A stretch of DNA of 11,469 nt from CTSoil-075 sp964292325 (GCA_964292325.1 CAXYVG010000104.1:1-11469), one strand, 5' to 3'. Counted from the stretch's first letter, positions 1 through 7,387 are shown. Translations and numbers: made by a program. Notes: generated from the letters alone by a model not told the origin.

Positions 1-279
1 AATGCAGCAAATGATTTTGCATGGGATTCGTGTTCATATATATGCCTTTGCAGGGTTAAGATAACGCGTGTGTAAAGTCAATATGCATTTAGCTCGTGGA
101 TGTAAATAATCGAGCCGATACACTAAAAAAATATGACGAGGATCGGAATCCTGTAAATGCGGATGAGGGATAACAGCAGAAAATATCAACTGGGAGTAAA
201 AAAAGAAAATTTTACTATATGTTTTTCTGATAATACCTGATAAAATCAATATATAATATGAACTAAGGGGGAGCACAAA
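1..279. other. AT-rich leading region without a confident gene
   Basis: No complete gene is visible. One forward frame is open from the window edge to a stop at 62-64 and could be the last 20 or so codons of a gene that starts outside the window. It is too short to identify. The rest is AT-rich. A TATAAT match at 252-257 lies 22 bases before the GTG start at 280 and is a candidate -10 for that gene, but no convincing -35 is seen at the right distance. An AAGGGGGA ribosome site follows at 265-272. Confidence 0.4.
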
Positions 280-609
280 GTGCAATATCCATATAGACAA
301 GAAAAACAAATGCAAATGAATACTAAGCCATTAATGAAAAAGGATAATACAATATACCGCGTTCAGAACCCGATACGTAGTGAATTATCATTAGTCATAT
401 TTTTTCTGCTTAAATTCCATATTTCTCGTAATGTGGCAAAGGTAGCAAAAGCACACCCAAAAACGAACATTATTTTTGATAAGGTTGGTGGGTCCTGGTG
501 GAAACCCGACTATCGTATCATAGTTGGCGGAAAAACGAAGAAAGAGGTGCAAGCTGCCGCCGACATGTTACAAAAAAAATTAAATGGCGGAAAAACAAAA
601 AAAGAATAA
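280..609 (+). CDS. Small unrecognised protein with a duplicated lysine-rich tail
   Basis: A 109-residue protein that I do not recognise. The GTG start is chosen because an AAGGGGGA ribosome site (265-272) sits 7 bases upstream and no better start has one. The N-terminal half is basic and polar with one hydrophobic stretch (about residues 37-46, LSLVIFFLLK). That stretch is too short for a confident membrane span. The second half contains a Trp-Trp pair in a GGSWWKPDY segment. The motif GGKTKKE occurs twice, at about residues 83-89 and at the very C-terminus, encoded by two 21-base direct repeats (526-546 and 586-606, 18 of 21 bases identical, 60 bases apart). This suggests a small internal duplication extended the tail. 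The gene has its own terminator and is not obviously co-transcribed with the dynamin gene. Coding status is likely from the start signal and terminator; function is unknown. Confidence 0.6.
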   Translation: MQYPYRQEKQMQMNTKPLMKKDNTIYRVQNPIRSELSLVIFFLLKFHISRNVAKVAKAHPKTNIIFDKVGGSWWKPDYRIIVGGKTKKEVQAAADMLQKKLNGGKTKKE

Positions 610-662
610 AGTCGAGTTTCGATTGGTCTGACGTTACTACAGGTGAGACTGAATCGATAGTA

Positions 663-704
663 AAGAACCCGAGAGTCTAAAATGGACTTTCGGGTTCTTT
701 TTTG
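663..704 (+). terminator. Rho-independent terminator after the small gene
   Basis: Arms at 663-677 and 685-699 form a 15-bp stem (AAGAACCCGAGAGTC, one G-T wobble) around a 7-base loop. The run of T at 698-703 supplies the U-tract on the plus strand. It lies 54 bases after the stop at 609, so it ends the small gene and separates it from the dynamin gene. Confidence 0.85.
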
Positions 705-811
705 CTTTTGAATTATCAATACTTAGTCCGATGATTTTTATAAGGGATGCTATCTAAATGTAGTGGGGGCAATGTATTGGTATAACTTTTATTGCAGGGG
801 AAAACATAACA

Positions 812-840
812 TTGCCTATTATAGCTGTATAGTATAAAAT
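812..840 (+). promoter_or_regulatory. Candidate sigma-A promoter for the dynamin gene
   Basis: TTGCCT (812-817) and TAAAAT (835-840) are separated by 17 bases. TATAAA at 833 is an alternative -10. The position, about 30 bases before the ATG at 871 and after the upstream terminator, fits an independent promoter. The -35 matches consensus at only four of six bases. Confidence 0.4.
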
Positions 841-870
841 GAATTGCAAAGTATGTTATAAGGGGTGTTT

Positions 871-3800
871 ATGATCCAAACTGCTAATCGTCAAGCGACA
901 ATTCGATCATTAAAAGGAAAAATTTTAGCTGCTTATAAATATTTAATCGAACACAATGATCAAGAAGATGCCAAAAAAGTGAAGCAATTAGCAGGTAAAT
1001 TAGTCAATGAGGAATTTACCATTGCTTTTTGCGGACATTTCTCAGCGGGAAAATCAACGATGATTAATCGCTTAGTGGGGGAGAATTTACTGCCGTCGAG
1101 TCCGATCCCAACGAGTGCGAATCTTGTAAAAGTGAAAGCGGGAGAAGAGTATGTAAAGGTATTTTTTAAAAATGAAAAACCTCGTTTATACCTTGCTCCC
1201 TATGATTATAAAATGGTAAAAAACTATTGCAAGGATGGGGATCAAATTCAAGAAATTGAAATTAGTCATTCTGATTCCCAGCTGCCAAGTCACACTGTTA
1301 TTATGGATACTCCCGGTATTGATTCGGCAGATGATGCACATCGTATTGCCACAGAATCGGCCATTCACCTTGCGGATTTAATTTTTTATGTTATGGATTA
1401 TAATCATGTGCAGTCGGAATTGAATTTTATGTTTACCAAAGAGTTAACAGAAGCTGGCAAAGAAGTTCATCTTGTGATTAATCAGGTGGACAAGCATTCT
1501 GAGCAGGAGCTTTCTTTTGCGGACTTTAAGAAAAGTGTGGTTGAATCCTTTTCATCGTGGGGAGTAAATCCAGCTAATATTTTTTATACTTCTTTAAAAA
1601 AGGATGAGCATGAATATAATCAATTTCCTGAGTTACAGGCTTTTTTATCGGAGCGTTTACAGGAAAAAGATAGTTTACTCCTTCAAGCTATTTCTTATTC
1701 CTTGCAAAAAATACTCAAGGATCATACAGATGGAATCAAGAAAAAGGATGAACTAGAGCTTGAACCATTTAAGGCTATTTTGAATGAATTATCAGCTAAG
1801 GAGCAGGAAGAGTTAGCGGGTAACTATAATCAGCTGAGTGAAGAGAAACGTGCTTTAGGTGAGGGAAGCGAAAAGGCAGAGAAGGAATTTGACTGCGAGA
1901 TTAATAAAATTATGTCCAATGCCTATTTAATGCCTTTTGAAACTCGGGCCCTTGCAGAGGGGTATCTTGTATCCTGTCAGCCTAATTTTAAGGTTGGACT
2001 GCTGTTTACAAAACAAAAAACATTGGCCGAGAAACAGAATCGATTAGATCTTTTTTACCAAGGAATTCTCGAAAAAACAAAATCGCAGTTAGAGTGGCAT
2101 CTTCGTGAATTTCTGCTAAGGTTTTTACAGAAAAAGCGGATTGAAAATAAGGAACTGCTTGCTAAAATTCAGAGCTTTACGGTTCATTTTTCAAACGAAT
2201 TATTAGCAAATGCTATAAAGACAGGCGCTCGTTTATCAGATACTTCTGTTATAAATTATACGGATAACGTGGCAAATGAAATCAAACTATTGGCTAAAAG
2301 CGCTTTATCTGTGCTTAAGTGTGAAATACTAGATGCTCTGCAGGAAAAAAATACAGCGCTTGAGATCAAATTAGCGCAACAATCAGAGGGATTAGAACGC
2401 TATATCACCGCACTAAAGCAGGTGAAACAATATGAATTAGCCGAAAGTCTTGAGCAAAAGAAACTCGATATGCTACTTAGCGAGAGTAGTGGGCTAACAG
2501 AGGATCGTTTTCATTTGTTTGATCTAGAAGAAGAGGAATTTGAGGTAGTTTATGGGGACGCTGGGCATGCTGTGCAGACGCAGAAAAAAGTTAGTACCCC
2601 GATCAATAAGCCGATTCGAAAAGAAAAAAATGCATTACCTGCTAATGCCGCAGACAAGATGAAACTAACAGCTGAAAAACTAGAGAAGACAGCGCGGCTT
2701 GTTCAGGCTTTGCCAGGCTTTACAAAGCTTGCAGGTGAACTGAAAGAAAAAGCACAAAGGCTGAGTCATAAAGGGTTTACGGTTGCATTATTTGGGGCAT
2801 TTAGTGCTGGTAAATCTTCGTTTGCCAATGCGTTAATCGGAGAAAGAGTGTTACCTGTTTCGCCCAACCCAATGACAGCAGCGATCAATAAAATTAAGCC
2901 GATCAATGAAATCTATTCACATGGGACGGTTCTCGTCAAGGTGAAAGAGGAACGTGCCATGCTCGAAGATGTAAATCATGCTTTGAAGCTATTTGATGTT
3001 CATGCCGAGAGCTTAGCGGATGCAAAGGCAAAAGTAGAGACGTTCACTGGAGATTTAGATCAGCAGGGGGCAGCTGAGAAGATCAATTATGCTTTTTTGC
3101 AAGCTTTTGTACGCGGATATGCTGCTTTTAGCGAGCAACTCGGGACAGTACTGGAAAAAACCATCACGGAATTTAGCGATTATGTTGCCATGGAAGAAAA
3201 ATCTTGCTTTGTCGAATGGATTGATCTGTATTATGATTGTCCATTAACTCGCAAAGGGATTACGCTAGTTGATACTCCGGGGGCGGATTCCATTAATGCC
3301 CGTCACACAGGGGTAGCATTTGATTTTATCAAGAATTCGGATGCGATTTTGTTTGTAACCTATTATAATCATGCATTTTCAAAAGCCGACCGGGAGTTTT
3401 TAATTCAGCTCGGGCGTGTAAAGGATTCTTTTCAATTAGATAAAATGTTCTTTATTATCAATGCGATTGATTTGGCAGATAGTGAAGAAGAAACGGAAAC
3501 GGTTACGCAATATGTACAGGAGCAGCTTATCAAGTATGGAGTGCGAAATCCACATTTATATCCATTATCAAGTTTGAAGGCGCTGAAAGAAAAAGAGGAG
3601 AAGACATCCCTTGCTGCTTCAGGTATGTCAGCGTTTGAGGAGGCTTTTTATCATTTTATTACCAATGATTTGGCGAACTTGGCGATTACTGCATCCGAAA
3701 ATGAGTTAGGCCGTGTTTCACGCTTGGTAACAAAACTCATTGAGAGTAGTAGAGAAGATGCTACTGTTAAGCAGCAAAAACGATTCAATATCCAAACAGA

Positions 3801-4551
3801 AAAAACGGGTATAAACGAAATTTTTGCACAGCAAACAGCACAAAATTTGAAAAATCGTTTGTATCAAGAAATAGAAGAATTAATTTATTATATAAAGCAG
3901 CGGGTTTTTCTACGTTTTAATGATTTCTTTAAAGAAGCATTTAATCCGAGTGTACTACGTGATGATGGTCGTAATCTGAAAAAAGTATTGCAGAATTCAC
4001 GGAATGAATTACTCGAACAAATTGGATTTGACTTTGCACAGGAAATGAGAGCAACAACCGTCAGAATGGATTGCTTCGCCGAAAAAATAACAGCAGAGTA
4101 TCAAGGAACGCTTGCCGAAATGACTCGTGAGATGAATCATGATTTATCTTTTTCTCTGTTTGAAGGTAAAGAAAAAGTAGAAGTTGATTTTGAACCTGCA
4201 TTTAAAGATATTCCGCTCGGATTATTTTCAAAAGCAATGGATTATTTTAAAAATCCAAAATCATTTTTTGAGAAAAATGAAAATGCATTGATGCGTGATG
4301 AAATGTACCGTGTGTTGAATGTAGCGGCAGATGAATATTTGCAGAATGAAAAAAAACGGATACAGGATCTATATGGAAATCTGATGGAGGGGGAGTTTAG
4401 AGAACTTATCTTGCAAATGACGCAGCAAGCAGATGATTTTTATCTAAGTATGCTCTCAGCCTTAGATGGTGGAGTTCCAACTGAGCAGTTACTGAACATT
4501 CAGCAAAGCTTAACAGAACTGATCGATCAAGAGGAAAGCAGTAAGGATTGA
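871..4551 (+). CDS. Tandem (two-headed) bacterial dynamin-like GTPase, DynA type
   Basis: 1226-residue membrane-remodelling GTPase made of two dynamin-like units fused head to tail. Head 1: P-loop GHFSAGKS at 55-62, switch T81, DTPG 146-149, NQVD 204-207. Head 2: P-loop GAFSAGKS at 642-649, T669, DTPG 801-804, NAID 864-867. All nucleotide-binding motifs look intact in both heads. Long charged helical stretches follow each head. Short hydrophobic segments at about 371-380 (after head 1) and 1113-1130 (after head 2) sit where dynamin-like proteins carry a membrane-touching paddle; this is my inference. A Lys- and Pro-containing linker at about 585-620 joins the units. The length is close to Bacillus subtilis DynA (about 1190 residues), which tethers and fuses membranes and helps cells survive phage and pore-forming stress. 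ATG at 871 is preferred over GTG at 865 because AAGGGG (860-865) lies 5 bases upstream of 871 and overlaps 865. The gene stands alone with its own promoter. Confidence 0.93.
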   Translation: MIQTANRQATIRSLKGKILAAYKYLIEHNDQEDAKKVKQLAGKLVNEEFTIAFCGHFSAGKSTMINRLVGENLLPSSPIPTSANLVKVKAGEEYVKVFFKNEKPRLYLAPYDYKMVKNYCKDGDQIQEIEISHSDSQLPSHTVIMDTPGIDSADDAHRIATESAIHLADLIFYVMDYNHVQSELNFMFTKELTEAGKEVHLVINQVDKHSEQELSFADFKKSVVESFSSWGVNPANIFYTSLKKDEHEYNQFPELQAFLSERLQEKDSLLLQAISYSLQKILKDHTDGIKKKDELELEPFKAILNELSAKEQEELAGNYNQLSEEKRALGEGSEKAEKEFDCEINKIMSNAYLMPFETRALAEGYLVSCQPNFKVGLLFTKQKTLAEKQNRLDLFYQGILEKTKSQLEWHLREFLLRFLQKKRIENKELLAKIQSFTVHFSNELLANAIKTGARLSDTSVINYTDNVANEIKLLAKSALSVLKCEILDALQEKNTALEIKLAQQSEGLERYITALKQVKQYELAESLEQKKLDMLLSESSGLTEDRFHLFDLEEEEFEVVYGDAGHAVQTQKKVSTPINKPIRKEKNALPANAADKMKLTAEKLEKTARLVQALPGFTKLAGELKEKAQRLSHKGFTVALFGAFSAGKSSFANALIGERVLPVSPNPMTAAINKIKPINEIYSHGTVLVKVKEERAMLEDVNHALKLFDVHAESLADAKAKVETFTGDLDQQGAAEKINYAFLQAFVRGYAAFSEQLGTVLEKTITEFSDYVAMEEKSCFVEWIDLYYDCPLTRKGITLVDTPGADSINARHTGVAFDFIKNSDAILFVTYYNHAFSKADREFLIQLGRVKDSFQLDKMFFIINAIDLADSEEETETVTQYVQEQLIKYGVRNPHLYPLSSLKALKEKEEKTSLAASGMSAFEEAFYHFITNDLANLAITASENELGRVSRLVTKLIESSREDATVKQQKRFNIQTEKTGINEIFAQQTAQNLKNRLYQEIEELIYYIKQRVFLRFNDFFKEAFNPSVLRDDGRNLKKVLQNSRNELLEQIGFDFAQEMRATTVRMDCFAEKITAEYQGTLAEMTREMNHDLSFSLFEGKEKVEVDFEPAFKDIPLGLFSKAMDYFKNPKSFFEKNENALMRDEMYRVLNVAADEYLQNEKKRIQDLYGNLMEGEFRELILQMTQQADDFYLSMLSALDGGVPTEQLLNIQQSLTELIDQEESSKD

Positions 4552-4595
4552 TTGGCTGTTACGGTATGAATTTGGTAACATGATATAGATCAAGT

Positions 4596-4631
4596 AAAAA
4601 AGAACCGCAGGTTTTGATCACCTGCGGTTCT
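4596..4631 (-). terminator. Hairpin terminator between convergent genes
   Basis: An 11-bp perfect stem (arms 4601-4611 and 4621-4631, AGAACCGCAGG) encloses a 9-base loop. The five A at 4596-4600 give a U-tract when read on the minus strand, so it best terminates the radical SAM transcript. The plus-strand tail (CTTTAC) is weak, but the stem may also slow transcription leaving the dynamin gene. Confidence 0.7.
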
Positions 4632-4670
4632 CTTTACATTAACTAAATGGTATCTATCTTGTTAGTCTGC

Positions 4671-4737
4671 CGGTAATAGGCTATCGGGCTTCGCTTGCGT
4701 CCTTCGTAAAGCTACTCAGCCCTATAGCCTATTACCG
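4671..4737. repeat. 67-bp imperfect palindromic element
   Basis: Two 20-base arms (4671-4690 and 4718-4737, CGGTAATAGGCTATcGGGCT) pair with a single C-T mismatch around a 27-base loop. Neither side carries a clear U-tract, so it is not a typical terminator, and a separate terminator lies 40 bases away. Size, symmetry and intergenic position fit a dispersed palindromic repeat (REP/MITE-like) or a structured RNA. Only one copy is in this window, so the repeat nature is inference. Confidence 0.5.
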
Positions 4738-4786
4738 ACGATTGCCTGTACAAGACATAGTAGGATATATATAGTTCAAAGTATTA

Positions 4787-5434
4787 CTATTCAAAAGGTC
4801 GTACGCGTAGCGTTAGGCCAAGTTTATCAGTAAGAGCTTGGCAGGCTGCTATTTCTTCTTTTCCAATGCAATCAACAACGGTCATTACAACGTTAGGTAC
4901 ATATTGTTTGCAGCTAACAGCGAAATTCAGCATAGCATCAAAGGATGAAAGACCAAACTGATTGCGTGTTAGGTGCAAATATTCTGCAGCATTCGAAGCA
5001 TTCAAACTGATCGACATTGTGTCAATGAGCCCCTGAAATAAAGGGGCAATTTCTTTGCCAGCTTGGAGCTCACAAAGACCATTGGTATTAATACGTAGGG
5101 GGATATTTGCATGGTACTGCTTTAGATAGCGGGCTGTTTCCAGTAGCACCTCGAGGCGCAGTGTTGGTTCGCCAAAACCACAAAATATAATTTCATTAAA
5201 AAGATCCATATTGTATTTACGAAACTCCGCTATTAGTTCCTGGGCAGAAGGCTCCTGCTTTAACCATAGGGAGCTAGATTCTTGCATTTTTTTTGTATTG
5301 CGCAGACAAAAAGTACAAGCGCAGGTACATTGGTTAGTAAGGCTCACATACACATTGGTTTTTTGCATAGGCTCGCGCTGCAGGCGGACCGCTAAGTCTT
5401 CATATCCATCGTTTCTAGGTGTGTAAAGTAACAT
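4787..5434 (-). CDS. Small radical SAM protein, TatD-linked type
   Basis: 215-residue radical S-adenosylmethionine enzyme. The cluster motif C36-x3-C40-x2-C43 should bind the [4Fe-4S] cluster, with an extra Cys at 38. GFGEPT at 86-91 matches the SAM-binding GGE-type motif, and INTNG follows at about 114-118. It resembles the short radical SAM family often found beside TatD nuclease genes (TIGR04038-like) and more distantly pyruvate-formate-lyase activase-type enzymes. The target substrate is unknown. No tatD gene is in this window. The ATG start has a GAAGG ribosome site 7 bases upstream on the minus strand. It follows the kinase gene by only 24 bases, and that gap contains its ribosome site, so the two are probably co-transcribed. 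Radical SAM identity is clear; the subfamily is a tentative call. Confidence 0.85.
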   Translation of the reverse strand: MLLYTPRNDGYEDLAVRLQREPMQKTNVYVSLTNQCTCACTFCLRNTKKMQESSSLWLKQEPSAQELIAEFRKYNMDLFNEIIFCGFGEPTLRLEVLLETARYLKQYHANIPLRINTNGLCELQAGKEIAPLFQGLIDTMSISLNASNAAEYLHLTRNQFGLSSFDAMLNFAVSCKQYVPNVVMTVVDCIGKEEIAACQALTDKLGLTLRVRPFE

Positions 5435-5458
5435 TGAGGAACCTTCTTTCTTTTATCG

Positions 5459-6289
5459 TTATGTAAGGTCGGTTAGATATTCTTCAAAACAAATTCCATA
5501 CTGAATCGGAATATTTTGTTTTACTGTATATTCAATGGTTTTACTGATGAAATGGGTTGCTTTTTCTACTGCGGTAACAAAATCAATACCGTTAATTAAA
5601 TTACCGGATAGAATCGATACAAATACATCACCAGTACCAGATCGGTCCTCACCAATCTTGTTTGCACTAATGATCTGATAGGGTTTGCCCTGTTCATATA
5701 CAAAGTTTTGTATCGTAGTTCCGTCGGTTAGACCTGTGATGACAACGCGGCGCGGACCGTATGTACAAAGACGCTTTGCAATATCTTCAAGTTCTAGGGC
5801 CGTCAAGGTGTGATCGGGATACGGAATATCTAATAGATTACAAGCTTCAGTGAGATTCGGCGTTAAAACATGGGCATATTTAAGCAAACGCTTCATTTCA
5901 TGGCACATTTCTGGGGTATAGGAAGAATATAGTTTTCCGTAATCCCCCATAACGGGGTCTACAATCACCAACGTATGGCTACTGGTGAATTTTTCTAAAA
6001 ATTCGATGACAATGTCAATTTGTGCTGTGGAACCTAAAAAACCAGTAGAAATACCATCAAATTGGATACCTAGTTCGCTCCAATTATTCATGTACTCTCG
6101 CATACGCATTGTATAATCATCTAAGAAGAACTTAGAAAATCCTGTATGAGCGGATAAGATGGCAGTAGGTAATGGGCAACATTGTATCTTCATGGCTGAT
6201 ATAATTGGCCAGGCAGCTGCGATAGAACAGCGTCCAAAACCCGTTATATCATTCACAACAGCGATTCTTTTTTGTTTCGGTACATTCAA
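5459..6289 (-). CDS. pdxK: Pyridoxal/pyridoxamine kinase (PdxK/PdxY family)
   Basis: 276-residue ribokinase-fold kinase, the usual size for bacterial pyridoxal kinases. It phosphorylates pyridoxal, pyridoxamine or pyridoxine with ATP in the cytoplasmic vitamin B6 salvage pathway. Visible motifs are an N-terminal VNDITGFGRCS segment (12-22), TGFLGS (82-87), DPVMGD (111-116), TPNLTEA (143-149) and the anion-hole/catalytic GTGD (218-221, D221 the likely base). The start is TTG at 6287-6289: a perfect AAGGAGG lies 8 bases upstream and the nearby ATG is out of frame. It leads a two-gene minus-strand unit with the radical SAM gene and has a good promoter at 6322-6349. Hydroxymethylpyrimidine kinase (ThiD) is a related alternative, but the N-terminal and TPNLTEA pattern favour the pyridoxal kinase branch. 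The symbol denotes the family; pdxY is an equally valid name. Confidence 0.9.
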   Translation of the reverse strand: MNVPKQKRIAVVNDITGFGRCSIAAAWPIISAMKIQCCPLPTAILSAHTGFSKFFLDDYTMRMREYMNNWSELGIQFDGISTGFLGSTAQIDIVIEFLEKFTSSHTLVIVDPVMGDYGKLYSSYTPEMCHEMKRLLKYAHVLTPNLTEACNLLDIPYPDHTLTALELEDIAKRLCTYGPRRVVITGLTDGTTIQNFVYEQGKPYQIISANKIGEDRSGTGDVFVSILSGNLINGIDFVTAVEKATHFISKTIEYTVKQNIPIQYGICFEEYLTDLT

Positions 6290-6321
6290 AATTCTATCCT
6301 CCTTCGAACATCCATTTCTGT

Positions 6322-6349
6322 ATTATAACATAACTTTTTTTATTGAGAA
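6322..6349 (-). promoter_or_regulatory. Candidate promoter for the kinase/radical SAM unit
   Basis: On the minus strand TTCTCA (complement of 6344-6349) and TATAAT (complement of 6322-6327) are 16 bases apart. The -10 is a perfect consensus; the -35 matches four of six. It lies 33 bases upstream of the TTG start. Confidence 0.55.
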
Positions 6350-6441
6350 TAGATTTACATATAAAACGATGCCTTAGAATATGGTTTTATTGATTGATTT
6401 GTGATTTTACTAGTTTGTGGCAGATGTACGCTACGGAATCA

Positions 6442-6460
6442 TTTACACTCATAGTGTAAA
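6442..6460. promoter_or_regulatory. 19-bp operator-like palindrome
   Basis: TTTACACTCATAGTGTAAA is a perfect 8-bp inverted repeat around a 3-base centre. It is too short-looped to be a good RNA hairpin and has no U-tract. The symmetry suits a dimeric repressor or activator. It lies about 95 bases upstream of the kinase -35 and about 100 bases upstream of the transporter -35, so either gene could be the target. The regulator is not in the window. Confidence 0.45.
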
Positions 6461-6563
6461 ACCTAATAGAACCGAAAGGATCTGTCAGATGGGGAGATAA
6501 ATGATAAAAAATGACTGTGAAGACTTCAGAGGACGGTAAATAGCGGAATTTGATAAAAATAAG

Positions 6564-6592
6564 TTGACGAATGAAAAAAAACAAAGTAATAT
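6564..6592 (+). promoter_or_regulatory. Sigma-A promoter for the SatP/YaaH transporter
   Basis: TTGACG (6564-6569) and TAATAT (6587-6592) are exactly 17 bases apart. The implied RNA start near 6599 leaves a leader of about 34 bases before ATG 6633. The same promoter argues against any start codon at or before 6590. Confidence 0.65.
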
Positions 6593-6632
6593 TATGCAGT
6601 CATTGTTTATTTTAAATTTACCGGAGGTATTC

Positions 6633-7244
6633 ATGGAAACAAAAGAACAAAAAGTACAAATTATGGTTGCGGACCCTTCTGCCTTGGGATTATTCGGTTT
6701 AGCGATGGTGACTTTGGTTGCTTCATCGCAGAAATTAGCTTGGACGACAGGAGTGTCTTTCGTGATTCCCTGGGCAATTGTTCTAGGTGCTGCAGCACAG
6801 TTGATGGCATGCGTGTATGATTTCAAGCACAATAATATATTTGGTGCAACCGTATTTGGCGGGTATGGTCTATTTTGGATTGGCGTAGCTGTTTCCTGGT
6901 TAATTAAGTTGGGAGTTTTTGGACCGGCATTAGCCGAGACTGCTGATATCAAACAACTTGGTTTTGCTTTTATTGGTTACCTTATTTTTTCGATTTTTGG
7001 TACGATTGCTGCTGTTGAAACCAATAAAGTTCTCCTTGCTATCATGGTATTAGTAGATGTTTTGATGGCTGGTCTGGCGCTAGATACTTTTGGTTTGGGT
7101 GGACATTGGGCACATACAGTTGCTGCTTGGGCAGAAATTGCTGTTTCGTTGCTTAGCTTTTACGCATCAGGTGCAACTTTTCTAAATAAATCTTTTGGCA
7201 GAGTGTTTCTCCCCGTCGGTAAGCCATGTGGTATATTTAAATAA
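6633..7244 (+). CDS. satP: Acetate/succinate transporter, GPR1/FUN34/YaaH (SatP) family
   Basis: 203-residue inner-membrane protein, the normal family length. Six hydrophobic spans are visible at about 18-32, 42-60, 70-92, 109-128, 132-151 and 162-182. Family hallmarks are the entry motif, here DPSALGL at 14-20 in place of the usual NPAPLGL, the loop DFKHNNIFG followed by YGLFW (about 63-82), and FGRVFLPVG near the C-terminus (188-196). Known members move acetate and succinate, generally with protons or as channel-like hexamers, so the likely role here is short-chain acid uptake or release. ATG 6633 is chosen because GGAGG lies 5 bases upstream and the promoter ends at 6592; the same frame is open farther upstream but that part is not protein-like. 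The altered entry motif (N to D, A to S, P to A) could change substrate preference. It is transcribed alone and ended by a structured terminator. Confidence 0.92.
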   Translation: METKEQKVQIMVADPSALGLFGLAMVTLVASSQKLAWTTGVSFVIPWAIVLGAAAQLMACVYDFKHNNIFGATVFGGYGLFWIGVAVSWLIKLGVFGPALAETADIKQLGFAFIGYLIFSIFGTIAAVETNKVLLAIMVLVDVLMAGLALDTFGLGGHWAHTVAAWAEIAVSLLSFYASGATFLNKSFGRVFLPVGKPCGIFK

Positions 7245-7264
7245 TGGGTTGATACTCCGTTCTG

Positions 7265-7351
7265 CTAGGCCCCCTTTTGTCAGACAGCGTTTTTAAAGTC
7301 CATCGGTATAAGATGGACAAAACCTGTTGCCTAGAGGGGCTTTCTTTTTTT
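7265..7351 (+). terminator. Multi-part hairpin with U-tract (complex terminator or structured RNA)
   Basis: A central hairpin pairs GTCCATC (7298-7304) with GATGGAC (7312-7318). It extends through GTTTT/AAAAC (7289-7293, 7319-7323) and ACAG/CTGT (7284-7287, 7324-7327) with small bulges. An outer GCCCC/GGGGC pair (7269-7273, 7336-7340) closes it directly before TTTCTTTTTTT (7341-7351). CTAGGC (7265-7270) can alternatively pair with GCCTAG (7329-7334), which competes with the outer pair. It sits 20 bases after the transporter stop, so it at least terminates that gene. Confidence 0.65.
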
Positions 7352-7387
7352 ATAAAAAACTTTAAGGTAGATAGTGTGAATATATAG

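Larger units (their letters stand above)
6290..6632. other. Divergent regulatory region between the kinase and transporter genes
   Basis: A 343-base gap with no gene. It holds the minus-strand promoter for the kinase, a 19-bp palindrome at 6442-6460, a plus-strand promoter at 6564-6592 and the transporter ribosome site GGAGG (6623-6627). The stretch between about 6465 and 6560 is purine-rich and matches no riboswitch that I recognise. Confidence 0.6.

Noticed and set aside
526..606. CRISPR-like direct repeats
   Set aside because: There are only two repeats inside a coding frame with a coding spacer, and no cas genes.
510..719. Minus-strand frame across the terminator and small gene
   Set aside because: It has no start signal and runs through a terminator hairpin; it is the antisense shadow of the gene at 280-609.
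865..870. GTG start for the dynamin gene
   Set aside because: It overlaps its own ribosome site; ATG 871 has correct spacing.
871..4551. Frameshifted fusion of two separate dynamin genes
   Set aside because: The frame is continuous with a normal linker, and two-headed dynamins of this length are an established bacterial class.
6465..6560. Possible riboswitch in the transporter leader
   Set aside because: The predicted RNA start is near 6599, so this segment would not be in the transporter leader, and no known riboswitch core is recognisable.
6564..6632. Upstream extension of the transporter by 23 residues
   Set aside because: The TTGACG/TAATAT promoter lies inside this stretch and the GGAGG site is placed for ATG 6633; the extra residues are not family-like.
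6485..6952. 155-codon minus-strand open frame across the transporter start
   Set aside because: It is antisense to the SatP/YaaH gene and its promoter, has no ribosome site, and its sequence is the complement of a clear membrane protein.
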